Source: WJKR01 sp964556395
GTDB lineage: Archaea; Nanobdellota; Nanobdellia; Woesearchaeales; WJKR01
NCBI GenBank assembly: GCA_964556395.1
Contig: CAZKVR010000001.1
Location: 124,001 to 188,000 of the forward strand
Length of the DNA stretch: 64,000 nucleotides
Reading direction: 5' to 3'
The notes beneath the pieces are model-generated. The model made no database searches. It was not told the DNA's origin and saw nothing but the letters and a program-made list of their open reading frames with translations. Of the stretch, positions 7,679 through 16,144 are shown in pieces; position 1 is the first letter of the stretch; every line of letters starts with the position of its first letter. Position numbers and translations under genes: made by a program.

Positions 7679-7978
7679 CTAAAGCGGTTCTAGGAAGTAA
7701 TCTACTCTTTCACCGCCGAACAGCGTTCTCTTCCTCCTTACGCTTCCTCGGGAACCTCTTCCTTGTTTTGCGAATTCGGCTGCAGCTGGAGCGAGGGTGT
7801 CTTTAGCAACCTCGTCTTGTGAAGTCCTTTCAAGGACTTTGGCTGCCCGGTCCGCATCTTTTTCGGCGATTGTCGTCTTAACATCCGGTATGATGACTGG
7901 ATTTGTGTTGATGTGGGGAGTGGAAGGACATGTTGTATTAGGTATTAGTCTTCCGTTTTCCCATACATAATGTAACAT
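7679..7978 (-). CDS. Small hypothetical protein
   Basis: The start at 7978 is preceded by a strong Shine-Dalgarno site (AAAGGAGG, 8 bases upstream), unlike most neighbours. The 99-residue product has no membrane segment. Its first part is neutral, the middle is acidic and Lys/Asp-rich (about residues 35-65), and the end is basic (RKRTLFGGERVDYF). It overlaps the end of the upstream gene by 34 bases in another frame. Function unknown. Confidence 0.5.
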   Translation of the reverse strand: MLHYVWENGRLIPNTTCPSTPHINTNPVIIPDVKTTIAEKDADRAAKVLERTSQDEVAKDTLAPAAAEFAKQGRGSRGSVRRKRTLFGGERVDYFLEPL

Positions 7979-8196
7979 ATTGCTTTTCCTCCTTTCTTTT
8001 TGTTCTGTTTGTCGCTTTTTTCCTCTTTCTCTTCCTGGTTGATTTGGGAAGTCGCTCCAGCGGTGGCGAGAGCGCCGAGAGGAGTTGCGAATAAGCTCAG
8101 ACCGCCGGTAAAGGGAGCGGCCACTATGGTCGCTATAGTCCATGCTATGCCATATCCCTTCACATCTCTCCTTTCTTCATTATAATCGCGTGCCAT
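7945..8196 (-). CDS. Small membrane protein
   Basis: The ATG at 8196 follows AAAGGAGG at good spacing, so I chose it over the TTG two codons upstream. The product (83 residues) is basic at the start, has a hydrophobic segment at about residues 16-48 rich in Ala, Gly and Thr (two short helices or one hairpin), then a Lys/Glu-rich tail. The size and glycine-rich hydrophobic core recall small toxins or holin-like peptides, but there is no firm evidence. It is co-transcribed with the gene at 7679. Confidence 0.5.
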   Translation of the reverse strand: MARDYNEERRDVKGYGIAWTIATIVAAPFTGGLSLFATPLGALATAGATSQINQEEKEEKSDKQNKKKGGKAICYIMYGKTED

Positions 8197-8410
8197 TTTC
8201 AAAGCCTCCTTTCTTTTTTGTCAATTTGGTTATTATTAAATTGAAAACTGTATGTAGTGTGAGGAAAATATCTATGAGAGACTTGCGCGGATAGGAAGAA
8301 ATGTCCGGCATCATTAGAAAGGATCATTTGAGGACCTCGTTGACTCCTCTCTTTTTCCTCGGCGTCTCTCTCCGTTGCTAATGCCTCAAAGATATCCTTC
8401 TTGTTGTTCT

Positions 8411-8947
8411 CTAGGCCGACAGTCCCGCTTTCTCCATGAGGTATTCCCACAAGGGTGGTATCGTGATGTCGAATCCGCTTTCCTCATGGAGGTTTTGCGT
8501 GTACTCGCTCGCTTTCTCCAGCATCTCTATCCAGTTGCCGCTCACATTTTCGAATAGCGAGTTACTTCCTTGTACCAGTATGATGGCATGATCGTCGGAG
8601 CAGAGCGCCAGCGTCATGCATTCTGCCTTCTCATCCTTGTCGTCGGGCCAGAATCTTCCTGCGGCGACTTGTGCTGTCGTGATCGGCAGGGTCACTGTCA
8701 ACAATACCTCGTTGCCTATCCAGTCGCGGTAGGTGTCCATCTGGTCATGGATCGGCCAGATGCCTTCTACAGAGCAGGCTTCGATGTCGTCTCCTTTCTC
8801 CATCATGGTTTGTATCTTCTCTTCCATCTCGTTGATGTCAAAAATGCTTCGTAGGACTCCTTCGAAATACTCGTCTATCCATTCTCTCAGGATGATTACT
8901 TTCTTTGCGTTCTCTTGGTCTTTCGGAGTTTGCTGTAGATTTTTCAT
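8411..8947 (-). CDS. Hypothetical cytoplasmic protein
   Basis: The 178-residue product is acidic with no signal or membrane segment. It has a helical N-terminal third, a central mixed part (LTVTLPITTAQVAAGRF, then CSDDHAIILVQGSN) and a helical end, possibly an alpha/beta sensor fold. No family is recognised. The leader is AT-rich with a weak TATA-like stretch (CTAAATATC) 30-40 bases upstream. Confidence 0.55.
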   Translation of the reverse strand: MKNLQQTPKDQENAKKVIILREWIDEYFEGVLRSIFDINEMEEKIQTMMEKGDDIEACSVEGIWPIHDQMDTYRDWIGNEVLLTVTLPITTAQVAAGRFWPDDKDEKAECMTLALCSDDHAIILVQGSNSLFENVSGNWIEMLEKASEYTQNLHEESGFDITIPPLWEYLMEKAGLSA

Positions 8948-9066
8948 AACTCTATTTTTAGGTGTTTAACAATATTTGATATTTAGTCTGGCGGTACGCC
9001 CTTTTCTTGTCCGTCCAGGGCGAGGATAGGTGTCTTACACCGTACCGGCCGGTGGTTCGTCGTGGT

Positions 9067-9465
9067 TCAGTCGTTCGTCTTTCGGTATGGGCAGATGAGT
9101 TCGTCGACGCCTTCGTATGCGTCTTCGTTGACGAGTTCCTCTAGGGATCGTTCGTCCGTGGGTGCTAGGGTCGTCGGGTGTTCGTCCACCATTGGTGGCC
9201 ATTCGTGTGCTTGTGAAAACAATGGGTATTCTTCTATCATATCTGGTGATTTTGCTTGTTGCTGTTTTTCCGTCGTGAGAGCTGTTTTTTCGGTGGTTTT
9301 CCGTCGTATCTCTTGTTTTGATAGTGCTCTCGCTAAGAATTCTGGGTGTCCCAGAGCCGTTCTCGAGGGGTTTTTCACCGTTGGTCTCGATCTTTGTGGC
9401 TGTGGGTTTGCGACGCATGTCTTTGGCTTGTTGTCTTCGCGAATCGTGGTTCGTTCTGGCGACAA
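9067..9465 (-). CDS. Low-complexity hypothetical protein (uncertain)
   Basis: Several frames are open here on both strands. I prefer this one because its 132-residue product ends in an acidic, protein-like segment (SLEELVNEDAYEGVDEL) and a TATA-like box (TATATATC, about 9573-9580) lies upstream on the same strand. The first 80 residues are disordered and rich in Lys, Thr, Pro and Gln. It would follow the HerA-like gene at 9599 but with its own promoter. A frame at 9035-9418 on the same strand is the competing choice. Confidence 0.35.
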   Translation of the reverse strand: MSPERTTIREDNKPKTCVANPQPQRSRPTVKNPSRTALGHPEFLARALSKQEIRRKTTEKTALTTEKQQQAKSPDMIEEYPLFSQAHEWPPMVDEHPTTLAPTDERSLEELVNEDAYEGVDELICPYRKTND

Positions 9466-9598
9466 TGCCTGTGGTTGGTGTAGAGTCCCTCGTTAGGGAT
9501 TCTTGCGTTTGTGCGGCGTCGCTGTGGTTGTGTGATGTGTTGTTGAGTGTGAGTTCGTCGTGAAAGACGAGGTGATATATAAGGATTGCGATTTGTAA

Positions 9599-11635
9599 CT
9601 ACTTATTGGTGGCTAAAACTTTATCCACTTGTGCCGTGTGGTTCACCCGGGCGTACTTGGTCCAACCCTTCTCAGACCGTTCCTCCTCGACGAGGATGGC
9701 GTCCTTCTCCTCCAGGGACTTCTTCACCTCGTTCCCCTTCCGGGGAGAGAAACCCGCTTCCTTATACAATTGCGATATCGGCATGCCGGGCTTGTCCTTC
9801 GCCGCCTTGAGGAATGCCAGCTCCTCCGCAGAAAGGCTGAGGGGCTTCTCTGCTCGAGCAGCAGCCTTTCTCGCCAGTCTCTTCGCCAGGCCTGACCGTT
9901 TGATGTACTGGAACGTGTGCATGACATCCGCCCGTTTGAATCCTGCTTGCAGGAACCATTTCCGCAGTTCGTCGAAGCCTTCCCCGTTGAGCATGCGCTT
10001 CTTCGCCTGGTCGAGAATCTTCTGCTGCAAATGATTGCGGATACCATAGCCCGCCGGCCCGTCCTGCACCTTCTTGTGGTGCTCGTCCTGCGCCTGCTGC
10101 GCCGCTTTACGCGCCTCGTCGAATTGCAGGTGTTCTTTCAGCACGGTCCTGTTCGGCTCGGTCCCGCTCTTGATGAACGTGTACTCGAGCTTTGAGAGTT
10201 TCCGCGCCAGTTCTTCTTCTTTCACGCTTTTCTCGAAGACTTCTTTGCGTCTCTTCGTCTTGAGCAGCGCCTTCATCCGCTCTCGCAGATCGTCATCGTC
10301 GATGGCCTGGCTTTTCAGCCTCATCAAGGGTGCCTTGATGACGAACGGCTCGTGGTGGCGTTCCACCAGTCGCACGAGCGCCTCACCCACTGGCAACTTG
10401 GTGAAGAACTCTTTCTGGTCGCGTAGTTGCATGAGCCTGCTGATGGCTTCCACGTCCGCCGGGAGCATCTGTTGGAAGGCGATGTTCGTCGCCGAGTTAC
10501 CTGACACGACGTCGGACAGCTTGCTGACGTGCTGGTCCAGCGTTATCAATGAGACGCCGTACTCTCGGATCTCTCGGAAGATGACGTCGGATATCGATTC
10601 GGAGATGAAGTTGGGGCGTTCCTTGAGGAAGATGTTGTGCGCCTCGTCCACCAATACCGCGTAGCGGAACTTCTCGGTCGGGTCGATGTTGCCGGCTTTC
10701 GCGTACTTGTAGATGTAGGAGAGCATGAACTGGGTGAAGAACTTCTTCTCAGTGTTGGACAGCGCCGCCAGTTCCATGACGGTCTCTTCGCGGAAGAGCT
10801 CTTCGATGCTGCTCTCCTCAGGCCCCTTGTAGCAGATGGCTTTCCCGAAGTTGCCGAACGTCAAGGCATAGGCGACTCGCAACGCTGATTCGAGCCATTC
10901 CGACTCGCGTGTCTTCCGAGTCTGGGCTTGCGCCTTCTCTTCCAGCCGGTCCCTGATCTGGTACCATGTCGGGTAGTTTTCCGAGCCCGCGTAGACTCCG
11001 AAGTCCTTGTACGCCTTGTCCAGGGTTTCGACGACTATCTTGTGGACGCCGAACGATCCTGCGAACACTTCTGTGATGATGTCTGCCAGGAGGCTGACCC
11101 ATTCCAGTGGTTCGACGCCTTTGGGTGGCTTGTTGATGTTGAGCTTGAAGTTGGCGACCTTGTCGTTGCCGACCGTGTACACCCTGAGCTTGTCGTTCAG
11201 CTTTACGAGTGGCCGGAAGCTTTTCTTCCAGTCGAAGACGAGGAATGGTTTCTTGTTGAAGATGAAGTTCCCTAGGACTTGGAATGCGAAGGTGGTCTTG
11301 CCGGATCCCGACATGCCAGTCACACAAACATGCCGCATCCAGTCCTGTTCTCGCAAACCAAAAGGATAGAGTTCTTTCTTACCGTACATCACCGTGCCGA
11401 GGGGGTACTTGCCTTGGATGACGTCTTTCTTCGGCGGTTCCAGGAGCAGTTGCTCGTTCAACAGACTGTCGGTCAGGTGTTTTTGGTACAGGGCGTTGAT
11501 GGCTTGTTCCATCTCGGCTTTGGCGTCCCTGTCCGTGGTGAGGACGTATTTGAGGTAGAGTTGGTCGATTCTCTTGCCGAATATCGGCCTGAGCCGCCTG
11601 CAGATGTCCTCGACGCTGTTCGTCCGGCTGTGCAT
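9599..11635 (-). CDS. HerA/FtsK-type ATPase with C-terminal winged-helix region
   Basis: This 678-residue protein carries a P-loop at about residue 130 (GMSGSGKTT), a Walker B strand at about 320 (YAVLVDEAHN) and a sensor-like region near 360 (LITLDQH), the order found in HerA/VirB4/FtsK DNA-pumping ATPases. A charged helical linker follows, and the last 100 residues look like a winged helix (MPISQLYKEAGFSPRKGNEV). Such ATPases form hexamers that move DNA or protein. It begins 2 bp after a coiled-coil protein gene, probably its partner. The usual HerA partner NurA is not in this window, so this is likely not the end-resection HerA itself. Confidence 0.8.
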   Translation of the reverse strand: MHSRTNSVEDICRRLRPIFGKRIDQLYLKYVLTTDRDAKAEMEQAINALYQKHLTDSLLNEQLLLEPPKKDVIQGKYPLGTVMYGKKELYPFGLREQDWMRHVCVTGMSGSGKTTFAFQVLGNFIFNKKPFLVFDWKKSFRPLVKLNDKLRVYTVGNDKVANFKLNINKPPKGVEPLEWVSLLADIITEVFAGSFGVHKIVVETLDKAYKDFGVYAGSENYPTWYQIRDRLEEKAQAQTRKTRESEWLESALRVAYALTFGNFGKAICYKGPEESSIEELFREETVMELAALSNTEKKFFTQFMLSYIYKYAKAGNIDPTEKFRYAVLVDEAHNIFLKERPNFISESISDVIFREIREYGVSLITLDQHVSKLSDVVSGNSATNIAFQQMLPADVEAISRLMQLRDQKEFFTKLPVGEALVRLVERHHEPFVIKAPLMRLKSQAIDDDDLRERMKALLKTKRRKEVFEKSVKEEELARKLSKLEYTFIKSGTEPNRTVLKEHLQFDEARKAAQQAQDEHHKKVQDGPAGYGIRNHLQQKILDQAKKRMLNGEGFDELRKWFLQAGFKRADVMHTFQYIKRSGLAKRLARKAAARAEKPLSLSAEELAFLKAAKDKPGMPISQLYKEAGFSPRKGNEVKKSLEEKDAILVEEERSEKGWTKYARVNHTAQVDKVLATNK

Positions 11636-11637
11636 TC

Positions 11638-12126
11638 TTATGCCTCCGGGCCGTTGAGGAGGCCGTCGATCATGCTGGCGTTGTTCTCTTGTTCTCGGAA
11701 CTCGTGCATCCGGTCCCTGAGCTCTTTCTTGAGGTCTGCGATGTCTCGGAACGCGTTGATCTTCTCGTTGAGCTTGAATGATTCTATGTCGAGCATCTTC
11801 TCCTTGAGCTCGGCCCGTTTGACCTCGTCGATCTTATCGCCTGCCGCTGCGAGGAAGTTGTTCATGTTCATCATGATCTGTTCGACATCCTTGAACACGT
11901 CTTTCTGGAGGTCCTTGCGCTCGTCGATGAGGCTTTCGATGTCGTCGATGACCTCTTTCGTGTTCATGATCTTGGCGCCTTGGATGTCTTTCAGGACGGA
12001 GTCCATGGACGTGTCAGTGTAGTTCTCCTTGACGTCGTCTACAGTGGGCATGAGCTTGTAGTCCTTAGAGGGTTCCTCGTTGCGCAGGAAGCCGTCCAGG
12101 AGTTCGTTGTCGAGCGTGTCAGCCAT
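11638..12126 (-). CDS. Coiled-coil protein paired with the HerA-like ATPase
   Basis: The 162-residue product is almost wholly helical with heptad-like charged repeats from about residue 60 to 145 (KEVIDDIESLIDERKDLQKD and on). The N-terminal 55 residues are acidic and probably disordered. The gene ends 2 bp before the start of the ATPase, so they should be made in fixed ratio. A role as adaptor or regulator of that ATPase is inference from linkage. Confidence 0.65.
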   Translation of the reverse strand: MADTLDNELLDGFLRNEEPSKDYKLMPTVDDVKENYTDTSMDSVLKDIQGAKIMNTKEVIDDIESLIDERKDLQKDVFKDVEQIMMNMNNFLAAAGDKIDEVKRAELKEKMLDIESFKLNEKINAFRDIADLKKELRDRMHEFREQENNASMIDGLLNGPEA

Positions 12127-12241
12127 TGTCGTGCCTCTTTTTTACTGTTTGGAGTCGGGAAAACCCTGAAAAACCGAGGGAAACGGTTTCTTTCTTACCG
12201 AGTGATAGAGAAGGTCCTATATAAAACTTTCCTTTTTTGTT

Positions 12242-13303
12242 TCACTTAGTAGTGACGAAATCTACGCAGAACCTGTAGATGTGCGGCGCTTGCTGGCCGC
12301 ACCGCACCGTCTCGCGGATGTCGCAGCCGACGCCGGCGGCCTCGCACGCCTCGCGGATCCAAGAATATGCGCTATCGACCTTGTCCTCGTGGAGAAAGGC
12401 GTAGAAATGTATCGTCGCCGTGTCGTTCGCAGCCTTCAAAGCCACGTCGAGGAAGGTCTCTGCCCCTTTGGGCAGGGGCATGAGGATGCGGTCGAAGCCG
12501 CCTTTCTCCGAGACCAGCGTCGGCACGACCTCTCGGGCGTCCCCGACGTGCGTCGTGGCGTTGGAGAGCTTGTTCCGCTGGATGTTCTTGAGGGCGAGCT
12601 CGTGGCCACGCGGGTTGATCTCCACCCCGACGACCTCCGACGCATCGGTGTTCTTGCCCAGGACGCAAGTGTAGGGTCCGCAGCCCGAGAACATGACGAG
12701 CACCCGCTCGTCCGGCTTCACGAGTCCCATGATGCGTTTCCGCTCGGTCGACAGCCTCACGGAGAAGTAGACATCCTCGACATCGACCTCGAGCGTGACG
12801 CCGTTCTCCTTGTGGAGCGTCACCCGCTTGTCCTCGCCCGCCAGCAACCGCATCTTCTGCGTCCGGTACGTACCCTCATGACTGGCGTCCTTGGCCAGCG
12901 CCGTGGACACGCGAGGGTTGGTCTCGAGCAGAGTCGCACCTATAACCTTGTCGTATTGTTTCAGGTCCTCATCGACTTCCAGGATGGCGATGTCGCCCAC
13001 CTGGTCGTACGCCGTCTTGAGCCTTTCCAGGACGTCCGAGGGCAGCTTGCCTTGCAGGGCTTCGCGGAGGCTCTTGGGCCGTTCCTGCTGTCCCGGCAGG
13101 TCGCGCTCCTCGAACTCATAGGACGTGTCGAACCGTTCCTTGACCGGCAGGTAGAGGTGGCCGTCCTCCTTGACCGCCTTGTAGCCCGGCAGGAAGAGCC
13201 CTCGTTCTACGAGGTCTTTCCGGGCCTGTTCTGCGTCCTTCAAAGGCACCTTGAGCGCGAGCATGGGCGTCGTGAGCCAACGGGCGTTTTTAAGGTTATC
13301 CAT
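12242..13303 (-). CDS. trm5: tRNA (guanine37-N1)-methyltransferase Trm5
   Basis: The product (353 residues from the ATG at 13303) shows the archaeal Trm5 pattern: an N-terminal D1 region, the block NPRVSTALAKD, a HKENG motif, then a Rossmann methyltransferase with VLVMFSGCGPYT (SAM loop), VVGVEINPRGHELALKNI, HVGDARE and the catalytic-site strand DRILMPLPKGA. It methylates N1 of G37 next to the anticodon and so prevents frameshifting. Upstream codons extend the frame to 13369, but the ATG at 13303 opens the conserved N-terminus. It could instead act in wyosine synthesis (Taw2 is a relative), which is less likely. Confidence 0.88.
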   Translation of the reverse strand: MDNLKNARWLTTPMLALKVPLKDAEQARKDLVERGLFLPGYKAVKEDGHLYLPVKERFDTSYEFEERDLPGQQERPKSLREALQGKLPSDVLERLKTAYDQVGDIAILEVDEDLKQYDKVIGATLLETNPRVSTALAKDASHEGTYRTQKMRLLAGEDKRVTLHKENGVTLEVDVEDVYFSVRLSTERKRIMGLVKPDERVLVMFSGCGPYTCVLGKNTDASEVVGVEINPRGHELALKNIQRNKLSNATTHVGDAREVVPTLVSEKGGFDRILMPLPKGAETFLDVALKAANDTATIHFYAFLHEDKVDSAYSWIREACEAAGVGCDIRETVRCGQQAPHIYRFCVDFVTTK

Positions 13304-13465
13304 AATTAGTTTCAATAAAGAAAAGAAAAGAGTCTGAAAAATCAGAGAACGCCTGCTGCTCGAACACACGAAAGCATAACGGGCTCTCCGGAAAAACTAG
13401 TGGACCCGTTGACACAAGGCATATATTCATCCGGACATATCTCCAAATAAGGAAAGGAACACAAC

Positions 13466-13477
13466 AGTTATATACCT
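13466..13477 (+). promoter_or_regulatory. TATA box of the RelBE-type pair
   Basis: GTTATATACC is centred about 27 bp upstream of the ATG at 13499, the spacing expected of an archaeal promoter for a nearly leaderless mRNA. A GGTG lies directly before the ATG. Confidence 0.6.
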
Positions 13478-13498
13478 GCTATAACTACCTATAAGGTG

Positions 13499-13732
13499 AT
13501 GAAGACTACAATCCAGCTCGACAAGCAGACCATCAGTCGCCTGCAGGAGCACAAGCTCTATCCGAGGGAGCCATACGACGCCATCGTCAACCGGCTCATT
13601 GACGAAGCAGAGGATGACGAAGAACTCACCCCTGATGAGATCAAGGATATCGAGGTTGCCCTGGAGCAGGTGAAGCAGGGTAAGACTATCAGAATCGAGG
13701 ACCTCGCGAAGGAGTTGGGTGTGAAGCTCTGA
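13499..13732 (+). CDS. RelB-type antitoxin
   Basis: The 77-residue product begins with a ribbon-helix-helix-like segment (MKTTIQLDKQTISRLQEHK), then a stretch with many acidic residues and an amphipathic C-terminus that would wrap the toxin. Its stop overlaps the start of the toxin as TGATG. Antitoxins of this type bind their own promoter and neutralise the RNase encoded next to them. A GTG one codon earlier is an alternative start. Confidence 0.75.
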   Translation: MKTTIQLDKQTISRLQEHKLYPREPYDAIVNRLIDEAEDDEELTPDEIKDIEVALEQVKQGKTIRIEDLAKELGVKL

Positions 13733-13983
13733 TGTACGCTCTCGAATTCTCGGATGAGGCCGCGAAGACTATCAGGAAACTACCCAGGAACGAGCGCGAC
13801 CGCATCCTCAAGAAGATACAGAGCATCCGCGACTACCCCTTCGCGCATCTCAAGAAGCTGGAAGGCAATACGTTCTGGCGCCTCCATATCGGCAAGTACC
13901 GCGCCATCGTGGATGTCATCGTGTCCGGCAGGCGCATCATCGTCCTCAGGATCGGGAAGCGTGGCGATGTCTACGACCGCTGA
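13732..13983 (+). CDS. RelE/ParE-family toxin
   Basis: The 83-residue product has the RelE fold signature: YALEFSDEAAKTIRKLPRNE, then LKKLEGNTFWRLHIGKYRAIVDV and a final basic strand IIVLRIGKRGDVYDR. RelE toxins cut mRNA in the ribosome; the Arg/Lys/Tyr residues typical of the active site are present (R in WRLHIGKYR, the C-terminal KR and Y). It is coupled to the antitoxin by a TGATG overlap. Confidence 0.85.
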   Translation: MYALEFSDEAAKTIRKLPRNERDRILKKIQSIRDYPFAHLKKLEGNTFWRLHIGKYRAIVDVIVSGRRIIVLRIGKRGDVYDR

Positions 13984-14012
13984 GAACCCAACCTACAAGA
14001 GCAGCAGCTCTT

Positions 14013-14888
14013 CTACACGACGACGAGCACGACACCCACGAGCATGACGCAGCACGCCATGAGCTTCAATCCCAGCCGGTGCTCGTGGAACAACCGACCC
14101 CCTATCAAGGAGGTGAAGAACGTCGACAAGCGCCTGACAGGGATTATGAGGCTGACCAGCGCTCCGGGAACACCCATGGCGAAGAGCAGAGCCACGTCGG
14201 ACATGAAGCTGGAGAATGTGCTGCTGAATATCTGCATCCCATCCTGCCTGATATCCCTGAGAATCTCGTTGAAGCCATGCTTGGCAGTCTCGAACGCCAC
14301 ATAGTTGAAGCCCATGAAGAGCCTCACGAGGACGACGATAGTGAACACGTCGATACCCCAGTTCACCACAGCCTTCTGCATAGTGACTGTAAAGCTGAAG
14401 ATGAGCATGGCGAATATCATGTACAGGGCGTACCGCGACCTCGCCAGGATTCTGAACGGCGACCAGATGCCATTGTACCGGCCAGCCGTAGCCATCTGGA
14501 GAAGGTATGTCCCCATGACGAGGAGGAACACGCCGATGATAGCGAGGGCGTCGGGCGACTCTCCCAGCAGGACGAACGCTATGACGAGGAGGAATAACGG
14601 ACTGATATTCATCAACGGCATGCAACTGGACAGTTCGGAGTGACGCAGGCTCCTCAAATAGTAGAGGTTGCCGGCCGCGAGGATGATACTGATCACGTAC
14701 AACGCTACGAAGACGCGCCAGTCGTATGCTAGGTTGATGAACGGCAGGACGAATATGAGCAACAAGAGGTATATCCCTTGGGACGCGCCGTATTCGAGGG
14801 CGTGCTCGTGCTGGAGCACTTTCTTCCCGACGATGCTTGCCATGGCGTGGAAGACGGCCGATGCGAATGCGTAGGCTACCCAGAGCAT
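14013..14888 (-). CDS. EamA-family (DMT) transporter
   Basis: The product (291 residues) has about ten hydrophobic helices in two repeats of five, the EamA layout of drug/metabolite exporters. The repeats show the usual glycine-rich ends (LLVMGTYLL; MLVGVVLVVV). I chose the ATG at 14888: a further in-frame ATG at 14912 lies inside the TATA box itself (GTTTATAAAT, 14911-14920), whereas 14888 is 28 bp downstream as expected for a leaderless mRNA. Substrate unknown. Confidence 0.75.
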   Translation of the reverse strand: MLWVAYAFASAVFHAMASIVGKKVLQHEHALEYGASQGIYLLLLIFVLPFINLAYDWRVFVALYVISIILAAGNLYYLRSLRHSELSSCMPLMNISPLFLLVIAFVLLGESPDALAIIGVFLLVMGTYLLQMATAGRYNGIWSPFRILARSRYALYMIFAMLIFSFTVTMQKAVVNWGIDVFTIVVLVRLFMGFNYVAFETAKHGFNEILRDIRQDGMQIFSSTFSSFMSDVALLFAMGVPGALVSLIIPVRRLSTFFTSLIGGRLFHEHRLGLKLMACCVMLVGVVLVVV

Positions 14889-14910
14889 GAGCCCTTCACC
14901 GCAACCATTC

Positions 14911-14920
14911 ATTTATAAAC
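14911..14920 (-). promoter_or_regulatory. TATA box of the EamA transporter
   Basis: GTTTATAAAT on the minus strand, 28 bp from the ATG at 14888. It decides the start of the gene. Confidence 0.65.
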
Positions 14921-14986
14921 GTTACTGTCACTCCAGATAATGACAGGATGCCGCGAGAACGCCTGCTGCTCGAGCAGAAGCCCTTT

Positions 14987-16018
14987 TCAGAAATAATCGC
15001 CGAGTCCTTTCTGGGCTCGTTCCTGGCCGTGCTTGGCGAGCTGCTCCACCGTTTTCTGGACGCGTTCGGGCGAGAAGTCGTGGCGTTCCACCAGGATCTC
15101 GTGCAGCGCGTCGCCATCCACCCCTTTCCATTGCAGGTCGTACTCGTCCGTGACTGGCATCTGCTTGAACAGGGCGAAGGCTTCCTGCCATGAGGATTGG
15201 AACTCTTCTCGCCAGTTGACGTCTGCGAACACCTTGCCGACGTCTTCCTGGGCTTTGACGAGCTTGAGGCCTTTCTTCGGCCCTATCCCTTTGATGCCGC
15301 CGACGTTGAAGTCCGTGCCTATCAGCAATCCTAGGGCTATGAGCTGGTCCCTTGTGATCTCTAGCTTCTGCAGCACGTCCTGGAGTGTTATGAGTTCGGG
15401 CTTGATGCCTTCGGTGGCGTAGGCGCCTTTCTTCTTGCGCCGGGCGGTGATGCTGAGGTTCTTCACCATCCGCGGGGTTCCGAACAGGAGGCAGTCGTAG
15501 TCTTGGCTGATGAGCGCCCACGCGTCGCCCTTGTAGACCATGTGGGCTGCTTGTGCCTCTCCTTCAGAGGGTGCTTGGATGGTCGGGATGCCTAATGCTG
15601 TGAGGAGCTCTTTCGCCTCGTCCACCATGTCTCTCGTCAGCCTCGAGGTGCGGCCGGCGTATTTCTTCATGCCTTCTACATCCTCGGCTTCCTTGGCGGC
15701 GTCGTATGATGCTTGGGCGTCCTGCTTGAGCTTCTGCCGCCGCTCCTGCTCTTTCCGTTTGAGCTCTGGGGCTTTGCCGTCGAAGACGAAGACGAGCCTG
15801 AGGCCTTCTCGCATGAGTTTGGTGGTCCTTGAGAAGAGGCCTACGAGGTGGCTGGTGACGTTGCCGTGCTTGTCCGAGAGCGGCGCGCCGTCCGGGCCTC
15901 GGATGGTGGTGAGGAACTGGTAGAGGACGTTGTACGCGTCGACGACGAAGGTCTTGCCTGACAGGTCTGCCAGGCTGACCGGTTCTCCTTTGACGAGTTC
16001 TGAGAGCGAGACGCCCAT
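14987..16018 (-). CDS. fen: Flap endonuclease FEN-1
   Basis: This is a full-length archaeal FEN-1 (343 residues). Visible are the N-terminal nuclease region with FVVDAYN and FVFDGKAPELK, the internal region with PSEGEAQAAHM and SQDYDCLLFG (acidic metal ligands), and the H3TH segment GTDFNVGGIKGIGPKKGLKLV. The C-terminus QKGLGDYF is a PCNA-binding (PIP) box. The enzyme removes 5' flaps during Okazaki fragment maturation and repair. It is separated by about 100 bp from the downstream transporter gene, which has its own promoter. Confidence 0.93.
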   Translation of the reverse strand: MGVSLSELVKGEPVSLADLSGKTFVVDAYNVLYQFLTTIRGPDGAPLSDKHGNVTSHLVGLFSRTTKLMREGLRLVFVFDGKAPELKRKEQERRQKLKQDAQASYDAAKEAEDVEGMKKYAGRTSRLTRDMVDEAKELLTALGIPTIQAPSEGEAQAAHMVYKGDAWALISQDYDCLLFGTPRMVKNLSITARRKKKGAYATEGIKPELITLQDVLQKLEITRDQLIALGLLIGTDFNVGGIKGIGPKKGLKLVKAQEDVGKVFADVNWREEFQSSWQEAFALFKQMPVTDEYDLQWKGVDGDALHEILVERHDFSPERVQKTVEQLAKHGQERAQKGLGDYF

Positions 16019-16091
16019 GGCGGTGGTGAGAATATGGTTCTTCTTAAGGGTTTGGATGGTGGTTCTCTAGAAAACCAGTTGAATATTAAAA

Positions 16092-16135
16092 AAACCAATT
16101 GGTTTCCAAAAAGTTTATATAGTTTCGAACGAAAC
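16092..16135 (+). promoter_or_regulatory. TATA box flanked by two palindromes (MNT-HEPN operator)
   Basis: A perfect 14-bp palindrome AAACCAATTGGTTT (16092-16105) lies just upstream of the TATA box TTTATATA (16114-16121), and a second inverted repeat GTTTCG-AA-CGAAAC (16122-16135) lies just downstream of it. The ATG follows at 16145, about 28 bp from the TATA box. Two sites framing the promoter are well placed for autorepression by the HTH-containing antitoxin. Confidence 0.55.
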
Positions 16136-16144
16136 CAAAAGAAT

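Noticed and set aside
8199..8450. 83-codon minus-strand frame between 8411 and 8196
   Set aside because: It starts inside the gene at 8411, has no SD or TATA signal and no sign of a protein-like sequence; left unannotated.
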